64,000 nucleotides of DNA from Haematobia irritans (Eukaryota > Arthropoda > Insecta > Diptera > Muscidae): NCBI RefSeq assembly GCF_050003625.1, contig NC_134400.1, positions 49,217,096 through 49,281,095 on the forward strand. The letters run 5' to 3'. The position numbers and the translations under genes are program-made. The notes beneath the pieces are model-generated. The model saw only the letters and a program-made list of their open reading frames with translations. It did not search any database and was not told the origin of the DNA. Shown in pieces: positions 39,001 through 50,959 of this stretch. The stretch's first letter is position 1. Each line of letters opens with the position of its first letter.

Positions 39001-40669
39001 ATTTGAATTTTAATTCTAGAGATTTTGTAGAAATACAAAAAAAAAATGTCTCCATTAAAAGTATTTGTATATGGAAACGCATACCTTTATACAGCTCCCA
39101 ACAAATTTGAAGTAGTTGAGATGGTAACACAAATGTATAGTCGGCACCGTCCGATTTAGACTTTCCTTACTTGGTTTTTACTAACATTGTGTTCCACCCT
39201 AGTGCATTAGCCGACTTAAATTTTGAGTCTATAGATTTTGTAGAAGTCTATCAAATTCTTCCAGATCGAGTGATATTTAAATGTATGTATTTGGGACACA
39301 CCTTTATATATATAGCCCCCAACACATTTGACGGATGTGATATGGTATCGAAAATTTAGATCCACAAAGTGGTGCAGGGTATAATATAGTCGGCACCGTC
39401 CGACTTTAGACTTTCCTTACTTCTTTTAATATGAGTTCTGTTTGCGTACTCGATAAATTTTGGTTACTATTACAAATTTTTACTGGAAGTCCATCGTTTA
39501 CATTTCCCAGTAAAAACTTGCAACTATCAGCTGGTTAATCATCGACAAGTCCAATGTGCGATATATTGCACAATGTCACATAGAAGTGCATTAGAGAATA
39601 TCAATATATTTCGTTTTAATTGGTTTAAAACCGCTGAATTAATGATAAATTCGAGAACGTGTACACTTCTTCTAATTTTATCCAAGAGAATAAAACCCAT
39701 TCATACCGTCTTGCAAATTTATACTGAATAACTTTTATTGGAAAATTATCCAAACAAACCTATTGCCCTATTTTTGTAAATGTAAATCCATTCCATTAAC
39801 AAATGACAGATTTGTTTTTATCGCGCGTTTCAAAATGTTTTGATCCTATCAATACGATTTTATTTATTGTATTTTTTTGATGTTCAAAAAATAGTACCAC
39901 ATTCAAAACTTTATTTCCTTAATTATTTCTTACATACACTGAACATACACTTAGTAGTATAGCGAACTGCTTTGTATTCTTAGGGCTATATACATATCTA
40001 CTTTTAAGAATTTAGGGTAAATATTAAGAATTTTGCAATTCTGTTTTGAATTTGTGTATTTTTTAGTAGACTGTATTGTAGTCGGTGTAATTTTGTTATA
40101 ATTGGCCATGGGGCTTTGAAATTACAAATAAAGTATGAATGAATGAATGAACGAATGAAAAAAAGCATGTCCGGTTCCAAAGATTTTGTACACTAATGAT
40201 TTTGGTATTGATTCCGAGTCAAATTTGAATTTATTCGTTTTTACAGCTTTTTCATTATGAATGAAATGAAATAAAGTGTTGAAAAACTTCTTCTATTTTT
40301 GAACGCTTTTTTGGTTTGTGGTCAAGATACAAAAACTCTACAAATTTAAAGACTATTTCATTAATTTTAAGATTTTGTTTGAATTGACCCTAGCCTTCTT
40401 TCATGTAAAGATTACCATTTTTAAGTTGAATCACTTAACTACAAGGACAAAACGACTTTATCGGCTTTTGGACAAGGAAAACAGTTTATATAAGAGACAT
40501 TTTCAAATGCTATTATAACCAAAATTTGCGTTCATATTTTAAGGGCATGAAATCTTTGGACTCACGACAATATTTTTTCAGTGTACGGAGCAATTCATAT
40601 CTACTATTTTAATTAAGTAATATAGCTTAAAATAATAGCTTAAAAAGGATAAACGAGTAAATAATTTAA
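36062..40669 (-). mobile_element. hAT element (family of 6201-7593), split by helentron-like elements
   Basis: CAGTATTGCCAGAATTGTTT at 36062 is the terminal repeat in reverse. Sequence matches the 6201 copy in reverse up to about 36215, jumps over a family B cluster, resumes at 39426 (CTGTTTGCGTACTCGATA, ACTGGAAGTCCATCG) and continues to about 40669, where a family A end cuts in. It includes about 650 bases (39540-40200) absent from the 6201 copy. No transposase motif seen. Confidence 0.65.
36222..39425 (+). mobile_element. Cluster of three head-to-tail family B-type elements
   Basis: 5' ends at 36222 (TATACCCCGCTCCACACTGT), 37331 (TATACCCTTCACCACTACTG) and 38685 (TATACCCTGCGCCACACTG). GTCY runs lie at about 36360 and 37469-37508. 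Two tandem 3' modules end near 39170 and 39425, each with GTCGGCACCGTCCGA and CTTTCCTTACTT. Inner units read TCGGTTCAGATTTAGATATA and GCTCCCATATATA. It is non-coding. Confidence 0.6.
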
Positions 40670-40946
40670 AACAAGTATATACGGCCGTACGTTCGGCCAG
40701 GCCGAATCTTATGTACCCTCCACCATGGATTGCATAGAAACTTGTACTTACGACTGTCATTCACAATCGAATTACTTGGGTTGCCGTAACACTTGCCGAT
40801 AGCACGGTATCTTAAAACTTCTTAACACCGTCTTCTCAATTGTAAGTTAGTCCATACAGGGTATATATTAAACAAAAAAGGCGATAAAATACGTATATAA
40901 CTCAGTTTGACAAGATTTTCTAATAAAAGAAATAAGATTTTCTATA

Positions 40947-42243
40947 AAGGGTGATACGGTCAAAATTTGGTCAAGGGAAAACGCGTGTAAATCGGTGAAA
41001 TCGTTTATTTGAAAAATCAAATAAAATTTCTTTTTCAAGTTCAATTAGTATAAAATTCAGGAAAAATATTCAGTTAGGCTTTCGCTTTTCCAAATCCGAA
41101 TTGCCGGGCCTCACGCTTGACACCTGCCATCAGATTTTGTACAGCCACCTTGTCCACCTTCTTCGCCGCAGAAAGCCAGTTTGCCTTGAACTGCTGCTCG
41201 TCCTTAGCAGTTTTTTGGTCTTCTTTAGGTTCCGCTTGACAATAGCCCAGTATTTCTCAATTGGGCGAAGCTCTGGCGTGTTGGGAGGGTTCTTGTCCTT
41301 GGGAACCACCTGCACGTTGTTGGCGGCGTACCACTCCATGGCCTTTTTACCGTAATGGCAAGATGCCAAATCCGGCCAAAACAGTACGGAACAACCGTGT
41401 TTCTTCAGGAAAGGCAGCAGATGTTTATTCAAACACTCTTTCACGTAAATTTCTTGGTTGACAGTCCCGGAAGCTATGAAAATGCTGCTTTTCAAGCCAC
41501 AGGTACAGATGGCTTGCCAAACCAGATATTTCTTTGCGAACTTTGACAGTTTTATGTGCTTGAAAATATCTGCTACCTTTCTCCTTCCTTTTGCCGTATA
41601 AAACTCCTGTCCCGGAAGCTGCTTGTAGTCGGCTTTGACGTAGGTTTCGTCGTCCATTACCACGCAGTCAAACTTCGTCAGCATCGTCGTGTACAGCCTC
41701 CGGGATCGCGCTTTGGCCGTCGTATTTTGTTTATCATCGCGATTTGGAGTCACTACCTTCTTGTAAGTCGATAGTCCGGCTCGTTTTTTGGCTCGATGCA
41801 CGGTTGTAAACGATACCGCTTATTTGCGGCATCTCGGAGAGAGAGGTTAGGGTTTCGCTTCAAACTACCGGCAACTCTCTTTGTCGTCTCAGCGGCTTCC
41901 GGTTTTCGATTTCCCCCCGATCCAGACTTCCTGGCTGTCGACAAACGTTCCCCAAACACTTTAATTACATTTGTAACGGTTGATTTGGCAACTTTTAGCG
42001 ATTTTGCCAGCTTTGCGTGCGAGTAACTCGGATTTTCGCGATGCGCGAGCAAAATTTTGATACGCTGCTCTTCTTGCTTGGACGGCATTTTGACAACTGA
42101 AGAGTGAATTCCAAAATCAAAATAGGAGCAACATTCTACACACACACACACCTTCAAAATGAGGGGTGTTCAGGTTTTTTAAATGCCAAATTGAAAGAAA
42201 TACGTCAAGTTTACATTGACCAAATTTTGACCGTATCACCCTT
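40947..42243 (-). mobile_element. ITmDD37E-type Tc1/mariner transposon, copy 2
   Basis: Same ends as copy 1, AAGGGTGATACGGTCAAAAT, with TA at 40945-40946 and 42244-42245. The target is the CTATAG of a minisatellite unit, whose halves rejoin perfectly when the element is removed. 1297 bp. Confidence 0.92.
41074..42088 (-). pseudogene. ITmDD37E-type transposase, copy 2, frameshifted
   Basis: ATG at 42088. Two helix-turn-helix segments (SYSHAKLAKSLKVAKSTV and LSLRDAANK) precede a 4-base loss near 41819, which breaks the frame. The catalytic part 41130-41801 is otherwise open, with MDDETYVKADYKQLPGQE, FWPDLASCHY and RPIEKYW; 37 residues separate the second and third catalytic acids. As in copy 1, a run of A is one base short near 41216, so the last about 45 codons are out of frame. 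Copy 2 keeps the catalytic Glu that copy 1 lost. Confidence 0.9.
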
Positions 42244-42244
42244 T

Positions 42245-42620
42245 AGAAATAAAATTTTTACAAAATTTTCTATAGAAATAAAATTTTGATAAAATTTTCT
42301 ATAGAAATAAAATTTTGACAACATTTTCTATAGAAATAAAATTTTGACCAAATTTTCTATAGAAATAAATTTTTAACAAAATTTTCCATAGAAATAAAAT
42401 TTTAACAAAATTTTCTATAGCAATAAAATTTTGACAAAATTTTCTATAGCAATAAAATTTTGACAAAATTTTCTATAGAAATAAAATTTTGACAAAATTT
42501 TCTATAGAAATAAAATCTTGAAAAAATTTTGTATAGTAACAAAATTTTGACAAAATTTTGGATAGAAATTAAATTTTGACAAAATTTTCTATAAAAATAC
42601 AATCTTGACAAAATTTATGT
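42245..42620. repeat. 29-bp minisatellite array
   Basis: About 12 copies of a unit containing ATAAAATTTTGACAAAATTT and TCTATAGAA, with scattered substitutions. The same unit occurs in family A elements at about 5150-5725, 33060-33440, 48520-48760, 53060-53640, 55085-55670 and, reversed, 62150-62740, and in family D. Confidence 0.9.
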
Positions 42621-42647
42621 AGATTATTTTTGGGGATCGCCTATATA

Positions 42648-43578
42648 AAGGGTGATTCTTTTGAGGTTAGGATTTTCATGCATTAGTATTTGACAGATCA
42701 CGTGGGATTTCAGACATGGTGTCAAAGAGAAAGATGCTCAGTATGCTTTGACATTTCATCATGAATAGACTTACTAACGAGCAACGCTTGCAAATCATTG
42801 AATTTTATTACCAAAATCAGTGGCAGAAAATCCGCTTTTTTATCGACAAATTTTGTTCAGCGATGAGGCTCATTTCTGGTTGAATGGCTACGTAAATAAG
42901 CAAAATTGCCGCATTTGGAGTGAAGAGCAACCAGAAGCCGTTCAAGAACTGCCCATGCATCCCGAAAAATGCACTGTTTGGTGTGGTTTGTACGCTGGTG
43001 GAATCATTGGACCGTATTTTTTCAAAGATGCTGTTGGACGCAACGTTACGGTGAATGGCGATCGCTATCGTTCGATGCTAACAAACTTTTTGTTGCCAAA
43101 AATGGAAGAACTGAACTTGGTTGACATGTGGTTTCAACAAGATGGCGCTACATGCCACACAGCTCGCGATTCTATGGCCATTTTGAGGGAAAACTTCGGA
43201 GAACAATTCATCTCAAGAAATGGACCGGTAAGTTGGCCACCAAGATCATGCGATTTGACGCCTTTAGACTATTTTTTGTGGGGCTACGTCAAGTCTAAAG
43301 TCTACAGAAATAAGCCAGCAACTATTCCAGCTTTGGAAGACAACATTTCCGAAGAAATTCGGGCTATTCCGGCCGAAATGCTCGAAAAAGTTGCCCAAAA
43401 TTGGACTTTCCGAATGGACCACCTAAGACGCAGCCGCGGTCAACATTTAAATGAAATTATCTTCAAAAAGTAAATGTCATGGACCAATCTAACGTTTCAA
43501 ATAAAGAACCGATGAGATTTTGCAAATTTCATGCGTTTTTTTTTAAAAAAGTTATCAAGCTCTTAACAAATCACCCTT
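42648..43578 (+). mobile_element. rosa-type mariner, internally deleted copy
   Basis: Ends AAGGGTGATT and AATCACCCTT, flanked by TA at 42646-42647 and 43579-43580. Compared with 1590-2908 it lacks about 375 bases between CCAAAATCAGTG and GCAGAAAATCCG. The remainder is nearly identical. Confidence 0.92.
42761..43473 (+). pseudogene. rosa-type transposase lacking its DNA-binding half
   Basis: The original ATG (42761) and the first 20 codons remain, then the deletion joins out of frame. The catalytic half is open from about 42820 to 43473 with FSDEAHFWLNG, FQQDGATCHT and LTPLDYFLW, that is, all three acidic residues. Without the helix-turn-helix half it should not bind its ends. Confidence 0.88.
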
Positions 43579-44266
43579 TATAACTTTAGACCGATATGGA
43601 GCAATTTTGGCATGGTTTTTGGCGGCCACATACTAGCGCAATGTACCAAATTTCAACCTGATCGGATAAATTTTGCTCCTCCAAGAGCTCTGGAGGTCAA
43701 ATCTGGGGATCGGTTTATATGGCGGCTATATATAATTATAGACCGATGTGAACCAATTTTTGCATAGTTGTTAGAGACCATATACTAACACCACGTACAA
43801 AATTTCAACCGAATCGGATGAATTTTGCTCATCCACGAGGCCCCGGAGCTAAAATCTGAGGATCGGTTTATATGAGGCCTATATATAATTATGGACCGAT
43901 ATGGACGCATGGTTATTAGAGACCATATACTAACACCATGTCCCAAATTTCAGCCGGATCGGATGAAATTTGCTTCTCATAGAGGCTCCGAAAGCCAAAT
44001 CTGAGCGTCGGTTTATATGGGAGCTATACGTAAAATTGGTCCGATATGGCCCATTTGCAATAGCATCCGACCTACATCAATAAAAACTACTTGTGCCAAG
44101 TTTCAAGTCGATAGCTTGTTTCGTTCGCAAGGACTTGCTTAGATCGACTTCGAATTTCACCACGTCTCAGAATATATATACTTTATGGCGTCTTAGAGCA
44201 ATATTTAGGATGTGTTACAAACTGAATGACAAAGTTAATATACCTATCCTATGGTGGAGGGTATAA

Positions 44267-45803
44267 AAACGTATATATTCCAATTTGTCCCATAGTAAAA
44301 TGTGTCATAAATATATCTTTGCTTCAATTCTCTTCTTCTTTCACTCGAAAATTGCCAAAATATTAGTGTAAAGTTACAATTTTTAGATCCGGGCGATATG
44401 TTTTTCGTGTAGAATTTTAGTAATCACTGCTTTTATTTGAAATTTTTGAGTCGAAATTTTCAGTTCGTTGGCACTCAGAGCTCCGTCAATGGTAGGAGGT
44501 AAGGCACATGCAACCTTACCAGGTTGAAATTTGTTTGGAGGTATTATGAAAGCACCATGATTCTTAACCACCAGTATATCAATCCATAGGATACATATTT
44601 GACCGATTTAAATGACCCATTGCCATAGGAAGTTTTTCAGCAAAATTCTAAGCTGATATCTCTCCGCGTTCTCAGATTAATGTTTTGGTTTGATGGGTTT
44701 TCAGATTCATTTTTCTAAGAATTGCCAACAAAATGAATAATTTTGTAAGATCTCATTCTATGGTGATATTAAATTAAGGAGGAAAAATTCCAATAGGATT
44801 GCCGAGATGTTTTTGTATATGCTGACTGCTCACAGGACCTAGAGAGTTCTTAGGTGTTTCAAATGTCTGTTTACCTTACCACTACAAATTGTATCAATTG
44901 TCGGGGGACTTCTTCCATTCATCCAGCAGTTTGTACCAAATAACATAAAGTGGTTCTAGCTAGCAAAAAATAAAAACAAAAAAGGTGAAATGTCGAATAC
45001 CAATAAAAGAACCACATAACCGTTTCTTTTATTAACGTTGGCCTTATAAATCATATGCAATTAAGATTGTTTTCCCTTTATGTTTTTTGTCTATGCGAGT
45101 TTTTTTGCCCTTCATTCAATTCCATGGAACGAGCAGCTATACGATTGTGTGATTGCTATACTAAATGGGAATTTATGTTGAACATGAGAGCATAATTTCG
45201 TATGTTTTTCCATTCCTCAAGATTATTTATGATGGCAATGCAAACACAACACCCTTGGAATTTTTTCACTGCTAAAAACATATCAATTCCGCACAATTCA
45301 ATCTAAGGCAATCCAAACCAATATAAGCCTGGGTGAATTGCCGTCCACATTGGTGTACAAATAAAAGCATAGAGTCTACTAACCAACCTATAGAAGTACA
45401 AAAGTACAGAGACAGGAAATTAAAGAATATTGTCCACTGGCACGCACTTGATTAGGACTCCCTCACAAACACACACAGGAAATCCAACTGAAATCATAAT
45501 TTCATTGGTGGTGGAGTTGGAATGCCATAACCAGCTTAAGCAATTGAAAAGAATTCACCAGAGTCTCATGCAGTTAGCCACTGGGCCTTAAAATATGAAG
45601 TGCCCATCGATGAATAAATGCGCACAAGAAATAAGTAAAATATTTTTTCTTTTTTATGGAAGAACAACACCCAGATTTGACTTCGGGAGCATATTGGATC
45701 AGGTACGTGATGTAACTATACGCCCCCATATAAACCAATTCTCAGATTTGGCGTCCGGAGTCCTTTGGGAGAGCAAATTTTATCGGATCCGGTGATATTA
45801 GTG
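44267..45803. other. Mostly unassigned AT-rich sequence
   Basis: No coding domain seen. A lone 153-type fragment (CCCCCATATAAACCAATTCT) lies at about 45723-45790. This is the largest stretch of the window with few visible repeats and may be true single-copy intergenic or intronic DNA. Confidence 0.4.
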
Positions 45804-45929
45804 TTTTTCTTTACTTTAAGCACAATGTGCCTTAGTTCAAAGACATACTTCTTTAACCTAATTCTTTCAAAGTCAGAATTATGTCGTATCTCTTTGAACT
45901 AGTGTACATTTCCTTAAAGTAAAGAAAAC
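45804..45929. repeat. Palindromic MITE, 126 bp
   Basis: TTTTTCTTTACTTTAAG at the left pairs with CTTAAAGTAAAGAAAA at the right, and the inside CTTAGTTCAAAGACATA pairs with TATCTCTTTGAACTAG. It folds into a long imperfect hairpin. A relative starts at 49903. Confidence 0.75.
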
Positions 45930-46254
45930 ATTTTTGAGTTAAAGAAATAATCCTTAAATTAACTGAAATATAAATTCTTTTGATTTAAAATAGAAATGCT
46001 TCAAATAAGACTTATTTCGAGGACTTTGTTCTTAAATTTGTTTGGAATTAGGAAACATTTTGTACTTGCAAGTATCTGTTATAATTTGGATTATTAAACT
46101 AGCATTTGTTTCTGAATGAATTGCTGCAATAATATATCGCAAAAGGAGATATATTATAAAGCAAAAAAAAAAGTTGAAACAAAATTTTAAATTTCATTAT
46201 TTTAAAGAAATTTGTCGGTAATATTGTGTAAATTGTTTGTCCTAAATTATAGGA
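45930..46254. other. AT-rich spacer
   Basis: No feature recognised; decayed TTAAAGAAATAATCCTTAA pieces may extend the palindromic MITE. Confidence 0.4.
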
Positions 46255-47285
46255 TGCATAATCTTTAATAACCGATCGGCTTACAATTAAATTCTGATTC
46301 GATTAAGCGATGTTCATTTGTGTGTCTGTTCATGTATTTTTGTGTGCAATCATCTTCACATTTGGCATAGGGTCTTACTTTGCTCAAGGACAAGCACTAT
46401 AGATTTTGAAAAAACTCCGTTCAGATTTAGATATATCTGGTTATAATTGGCGTTCTTAACAACAGATCTTCTTCGTATATCGATATGCTTTGTGAGTGCC
46501 GTGAAACCTGCAAAATATCAGCCAAGTCGGTTCATATTTAGGTATTGCTTCCATATACATATATCTTTCAACGATATGTACCCTGATTTTGGGAAATATG
46601 TTAGAAAATTTCACATTTTACACCAGTTTTCAACAAGATTTAATCCAATTGTTAAATCTATTATACGGGGAATAGACGTATCAATCTATTTATGTGTGAC
46701 GAATTTGATTCAAATCGGTTCTTCAGATTTAGGCTAATATGGCCAGAATATCCAGATTTTACACACAATTTCAGTAATGACTTCCCATGCTGTAGTCCTC
46801 CTACATACTGTACCTACACCCGATTTGGCCAAATATAGTCGCAAAACCTACAAATGACCACCTGTCTTGGCGAGGTCCAGCCCATATCCTTACACCCAGA
46901 GAAGGACTATGATCACCCCAAACATGTTTCAAGAGCAAAATTATATTTTTGTACGGTGAACATGGAACATGTTTGTCGCAAACATGTCATTTTCTCGAAA
47001 ACTATGTATATAATTTTGGGTACCATGTATATGTTCCCCGAGAAGACAACATTTTTGCGACAAAAATGTTCCATGTTCACCGTCCAAAAATAACAGTTTG
47101 CTCTTAAAACATGTTTCGGGTGATCATATTCCTTCCCTGCGTTTAGATAGGCTAGACATGTTGTACAATTTGTCCAAATTGGTTATTTTCGAATATAAAA
47201 CTTTATAACTTTGATGGATTTGGTCCACAAAGTGGTGAGGGGTATAAATAGTCGGCCCCGCCCGACTATAAACTTTGCTTACTTA
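46255..47285 (+). mobile_element. Decayed family B-type helentron-like element
   Basis: CCGATCGGCTTACAATTAAA TTCTGATTCG, GTGTGTCTGTTCATGTATTT and CAGATTTAGATATATC are old family B sequence; the 3' end keeps AGTCGGCCCCGCCCGACT with AAACTTTGCTTACTT. The 5' terminus is gone. A MITE is inserted at 46893-47143. Confidence 0.55.
46893..47143. mobile_element. MITE with about 26-bp inverted ends, TA-flanked
   Basis: Left CCCAGAGAAGGACTATGATC and right GATCATATTCCTTCCCTGCG are imperfect inverted repeats, flanked by TA on both sides. The centre also folds (GAACATGGAACATGTTTGTC against its reverse near 47070). The open frame across 46854-47093 is a by-product. Confidence 0.7.
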
Positions 47286-47717
47286 AAATTAACAAGTATA
47301 TACGACCGGTCAGGCAAGGGGAAATTTTCGGCATCTACAATTTTTTCTTTTTTACCCACAAATTGTGAGGAGAAGATGTGAGAGGATTTTTAAAACTTTT
47401 ATCATTTAGTACACGGACGAAAACGGCTGGGTTTCGTATGTTTCGGTGAAAAATTATAAGTTTCGAACTCAAATTTTTAGCACATTATTTCTAAGTACAA
47501 ACATATAACGTTCATATAATAGTATAACTTGTTTGGGACATATATGGGAATATAACATATTATATTTGGGACATTACATTTTGTTAGAACTTTTTGATAA
47601 ACATATATAAATATGTTTAGAAACGTCAGAGAGAGCAAGAGGCAATAGACGGATAACGATAAACATTAAAAATGTATGAACAGACTTACAAAAATCAAGT
47701 AACGAAAATCTAAAGTC
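47286..47717. other. Repeat debris
   Basis: Starts with a decayed family A end (ACAAGTATATACGACCGG). 47410-47580 (TTTCGAACTCAAATTTTTAG, CACATTATTTCTAAG, ACATATAACGTTCAT) resembles the flanks of the CACG MITE at about 26100-26800, so it belongs to another unclassified repeat. The last 20 bases before the SINE (AACGAAAATCTAAAGTCG) are a reverse family B end. Confidence 0.4.
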
Positions 47718-48060
47718 GGGAGCCACCGTGGTGCAATGGTTAGCATGCCCGCCTTGCATACACAAGGTCTTGGGTTCGATTCCTGCTTTGACCGAACACC
47801 AAAAAATTTTTCAGCGGTGGATTATCCCACCTCAGTAATGCTGGTGACATTTCTGAGGGTTTCAAAGCTTCTCTAAATGGTTTCACTGCAATGTGGAACG
47901 CCGTTCGGACTCGGCTATAAAAAGGAGGTCCCTTGTCATTGAGTTTAACATGGAATCGGGCAGCACTCAGTGATAAGAGAGAAGTTCACCAATGTGGTAT
48001 CACAATGGACTGAATAGGCTAAGTGAGCCTGCTGCCACCTAACCTAACCTAACCTAACCT
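47718..48060 (+). repeat. tRNA-derived SINE, full length
   Basis: Head GGGAGCCACCGTGGTGCAAT, A box TGGTGCAATGGTTAGCATG, B box GGTTCGATTCC, body, and a tail of CCTAACCTAACCTAACCTA. It abuts a 5'-shortened family A 3' end; no target duplication seen. Confidence 0.92.
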
Positions 48061-49690
48061 ACGGCCGTAAGTTCGGCCAGGCCGAATTTTATGTACCCTC
48101 CACCATGGATTGCGTAGAAACTTCTACTAAAGACGGTCATCCACAATTAAATTACTTGGGTTGCGGCCGATGGCAAGACATCTTAAAACTTCTTAACATC
48201 ATCTTCTAAATTGTAACTTAGTCCATGCGGGATATATAGTAGACAAAAGAAAGGTCAATTAACTACGTATATATTCAGTTCTTGACCGGTATATATAGGG
48301 AAGAAATAATTATGAACCGATATGAACTTTTCTGCTGTAATTATAGAGCCAGAATTGAAATATGGGGGTCGCTTTATATGGGGGCTATATACAATTATGA
48401 ACAGGAGTCTACCAAAAATGGCAGATTTTTTACTATTTGGTAGAATGGTAAAATTCTTGATGTTTTGGAAGATTTTGCAATATATTCCTCTCCAACTACG
48501 AAATGCTTCATAAATTTTTTTTAGAAATAAAATTTTGACAAAATTTTCTACAGAAATAAAACTTTGACAAAATTTTCTATACAAATAAAATTTTGACAAA
48601 ATTTTCAATAGAAATAAATTTTTGACAAAATTTTGTATCAAAATTATATTTTGACAAAATTTCCTAAAGACACAAAATTTTCTATAGAAATAAAATTTTG
48701 ACAAAAATTTCCATAGAAATACAAAATTTTGACAAAATTTTCTATTGCAATAAAATTTTAGTAGATTATTTTTGGCTCGAGTAACAATCGTGATTTTTCT
48801 GTGATTGGGGATCGGTTTATTTGGGGGCTACATATAATATATATCGATACGGACCAATTTTGACATGGTTGTTATCGGCCATACACTAGCGAAATGTACC
48901 AAATTTCGACCGGATCGGATGAACTTTGCTCCTTCACGAGGCTCCGGAGGTCAAATTTGGGGATCGGTTTATATGGGGGCTGTATATAATTATGAACCGA
49001 TATGGACCAATTTTTGCATGGTTGTTAGAGACCATATACTAACACCACGTACTAAGTTTCAACTGAATCGGATGATTTTTGCTCTTCCAAGAGGCTCCGG
49101 AGTTAAAATCTGGGGATCGGTTTATATGGGGGCTATATATAATTATGCACCGATGTGGACCAATTTTTTCATGTTTATTAAAGAACATATACTAATACCA
49201 TGTACCCAATTTCAGCCGGATCGGATGAAATATGCTTCTCTTAGAGGCTCCGCAAGCCAAATCGGGGGATCGGTTTATATGGGGGCTATATATAATTATG
49301 TACCGATGTGGCCCAAGTTTTTCATGTTTGTTAAAGACCATATACTAACACCATGTTCCAAATTTAAGCCAGAGGCTCCGGAAGCCAAATCTGGGGGTCC
49401 GTTTATATGGGGGCTATACGTAAAAGTGATCCGATATGGCCCATTTGCAACACCATCCGACCTACATCGATAAAAACTACTTGTGCCAAGTTTCAAGTCG
49501 ATAGCTTGTTTCGTTCGAAAGTTAGCATGATTTCAACAGACGGACGGACGAACATGCTTAGAGCGACTCAGAATTTCACCACGACCCAGAATATATGTAC
49601 TTTATGGCGTCTTAGAGCAATATTTCGATGTGTTACAAACTGAATCACAAAGTTAATATACTCCCCATCCTATGGTGGAGTGTATAAAAA
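48061..49690 (-). mobile_element. Helentron-like element, family A (A7)
   Basis: Reverse orientation: CGGCCGTAAGTTCGGCCAGG at the left (first bases lost at the SINE), decayed 29-bp minisatellite 48520-48760, five 153-bp units 48800-49380, GGACGGACG at 49540, and TATACTCCCCATCCTATGG with GGAGTGTATA at the right. Long open frames on both strands are readings through the units. Confidence 0.65.
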
Positions 49691-49902
49691 TTAGAATATC
49701 TCATTCATTGAATTTTCATTCCCTTTCTTCGATATATTAACACATCTATTTATGCGCAAATAAATGTCAGTTAAAAAATACAAATTATAACAAATAATTC
49801 GAAGTAAAAAAAATATTTTCTGCAAAATCTTCAAAAAAATCTTAGGGTATATTCGAAAATGTGTTATCTTTAGCCCAATCATTCAATTTTTCAGTTTATA
49901 TC

Positions 49903-50012
49903 TTTTTCTTTACTTTAAGGAAAAGATGCCTTACTTCAAAAACAATTTAGCACTTTCTAAAGCAAATATTACGAACGTTGTTTTAATTAAAATTTCTCTA
50001 CATTAAAGAAAT
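49903..50012. repeat. MITE relative of 45804-45929
   Basis: TTTTTCTTTACTTTAAGG, TGCCTTACTTCAAAAACAA and a weaker right arm ACATTAAAGAAA. Confidence 0.5.
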
Positions 50013-50036
50013 TCGTACTTCATATTGTGTAAATTA

Positions 50037-50391
50037 GGTTAGGTTAGGTTAGGTTATGTGGCAGCCCGATATATCAGGCTCACTTTGACTATTCAGTCCA
50101 TTGTGATACCACATTGGTGAACTTCTCTCTTATCACTGAGTGCTGTCCGATTCCATGTTAAGCTCAATGACAAGGGACCTCCTTTTTATAGCCGAGTCCA
50201 AGCGGCGTTCCACACTGCAGTGAAACCACTTACAGAAGTTTTGAGACCCTCAGTAATGTCACCAGCATTACTGAGGTGGGATAATCCACCGCTGAAAAAC
50301 TTTTTGGTGTTCGGTCGAAGCAGGAATCGAACCCACGACCTTGTGTATGCAATGCGGGTATGCCAACCATTGCACCACGGTGGCTCCCATG
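50037..50391 (-). repeat. tRNA-derived SINE, full length with target duplication
   Basis: Reverse copy, tail (TTAGG)n at the left and tRNA-like head at the right (GGGAGCCACCGTGGTGCAAT). Flanked by an exact 10-base duplication GTGTAAATTA at 50027-50036 and 50392-50401, proof of a target-primed insertion. Confidence 0.95.
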
Positions 50392-50401
50392 GTGTAAATT
50401 A

Positions 50402-50899
50402 CATGTCCTAAAAATTAGGACCTTACTTGTTTTTTACTACCACTGCGGCTTATGAAAAAGGCCATATAAAACGTAATAGAGGAATAAATGTAACCGAACA
50501 CGAACCTTAAGGAAATACCTGCAAAATGAAGGAAACGTCAAACTTCCAATGCTGCGAATTAAACTAAAATAAATTACAACTGCGTGGAGTTAGAAAAGAG
50601 TGAAAATTATAAATGAAACTGTTAAATATCACGCATTAAAAACCCATTTATTATTTCAATATCGTGCTTATTTTGGGGCACATTTAGGTTTGCATCTGGC
50701 TTCATTTCCAGGTCTCTTATAATTGAATGGAACAATTTGCATTAGAGATCTATGTCTAAGGAGTACTACAAAGAAATCCAATTATTTTCAATAAATATCT
50801 ATATCATGCGTTGGTTAGATCCCATCGGGTTCTTGTGTAGGAGTTGATGAATGAAAAAATAGGGAAAGATAAAGAAGATACAACAAATTGTAAGGTACC
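50402..50899. other. Sequence without recognised feature
   Basis: AT-rich, no domain, no RNA gene recognised. Confidence 0.4.
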
Positions 50900-50959
50900 T
50901 AACAGGTTGGCTGATAAGTCCCCGGTCTAACAAAGAAAAACACATTTTTTTTTGTCAAA

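Larger units (their letters stand above)
40670..44266 (-). mobile_element. Helentron-like element, family A (A6), with two Tc1/mariner insertions
   Basis: Reverse orientation: hairpin end ACAAGTATATACGGCCGTAC at the left and TATACCTATCCTATGGTGG with GAGGGTATA at the right. The 29-bp minisatellite (about 42245-42620) hosts the ITmDD37E copy 2, and the 153-bp units host rosa copy 2. The (GTCC)n run is lost. Confidence 0.6.

Noticed and set aside
42245..42620. CRISPR-like array of regularly spaced repeats
   Set aside because: Repeats are directly adjacent with no unique spacers, and the genome is clearly animal; it is a minisatellite.
46854..47093. 79-codon frame as a gene
   Set aside because: It lies across a palindromic MITE; the peptide is a by-product of the inverted repeat.
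47718..47800. Functional tRNA gene at the SINE head
   Set aside because: The A and B boxes are good, but the acceptor and anticodon stems do not form a proper tRNA, and the same head occurs at several places joined to a constant SINE body.
48255..48704. 149-codon frame rich in Phe, Lys and Ile
   Set aside because: Reads through the 29-bp minisatellite and neighbouring AT-rich sequence; the same pseudo-peptide recurs at 32.4 and 62.3 kb.
50027..50060. Telomere or interstitial telomeric tract (TTAGG)n
   Set aside because: Only four units, at the end of a SINE with a 10-base target duplication; no chromosome end is implied.
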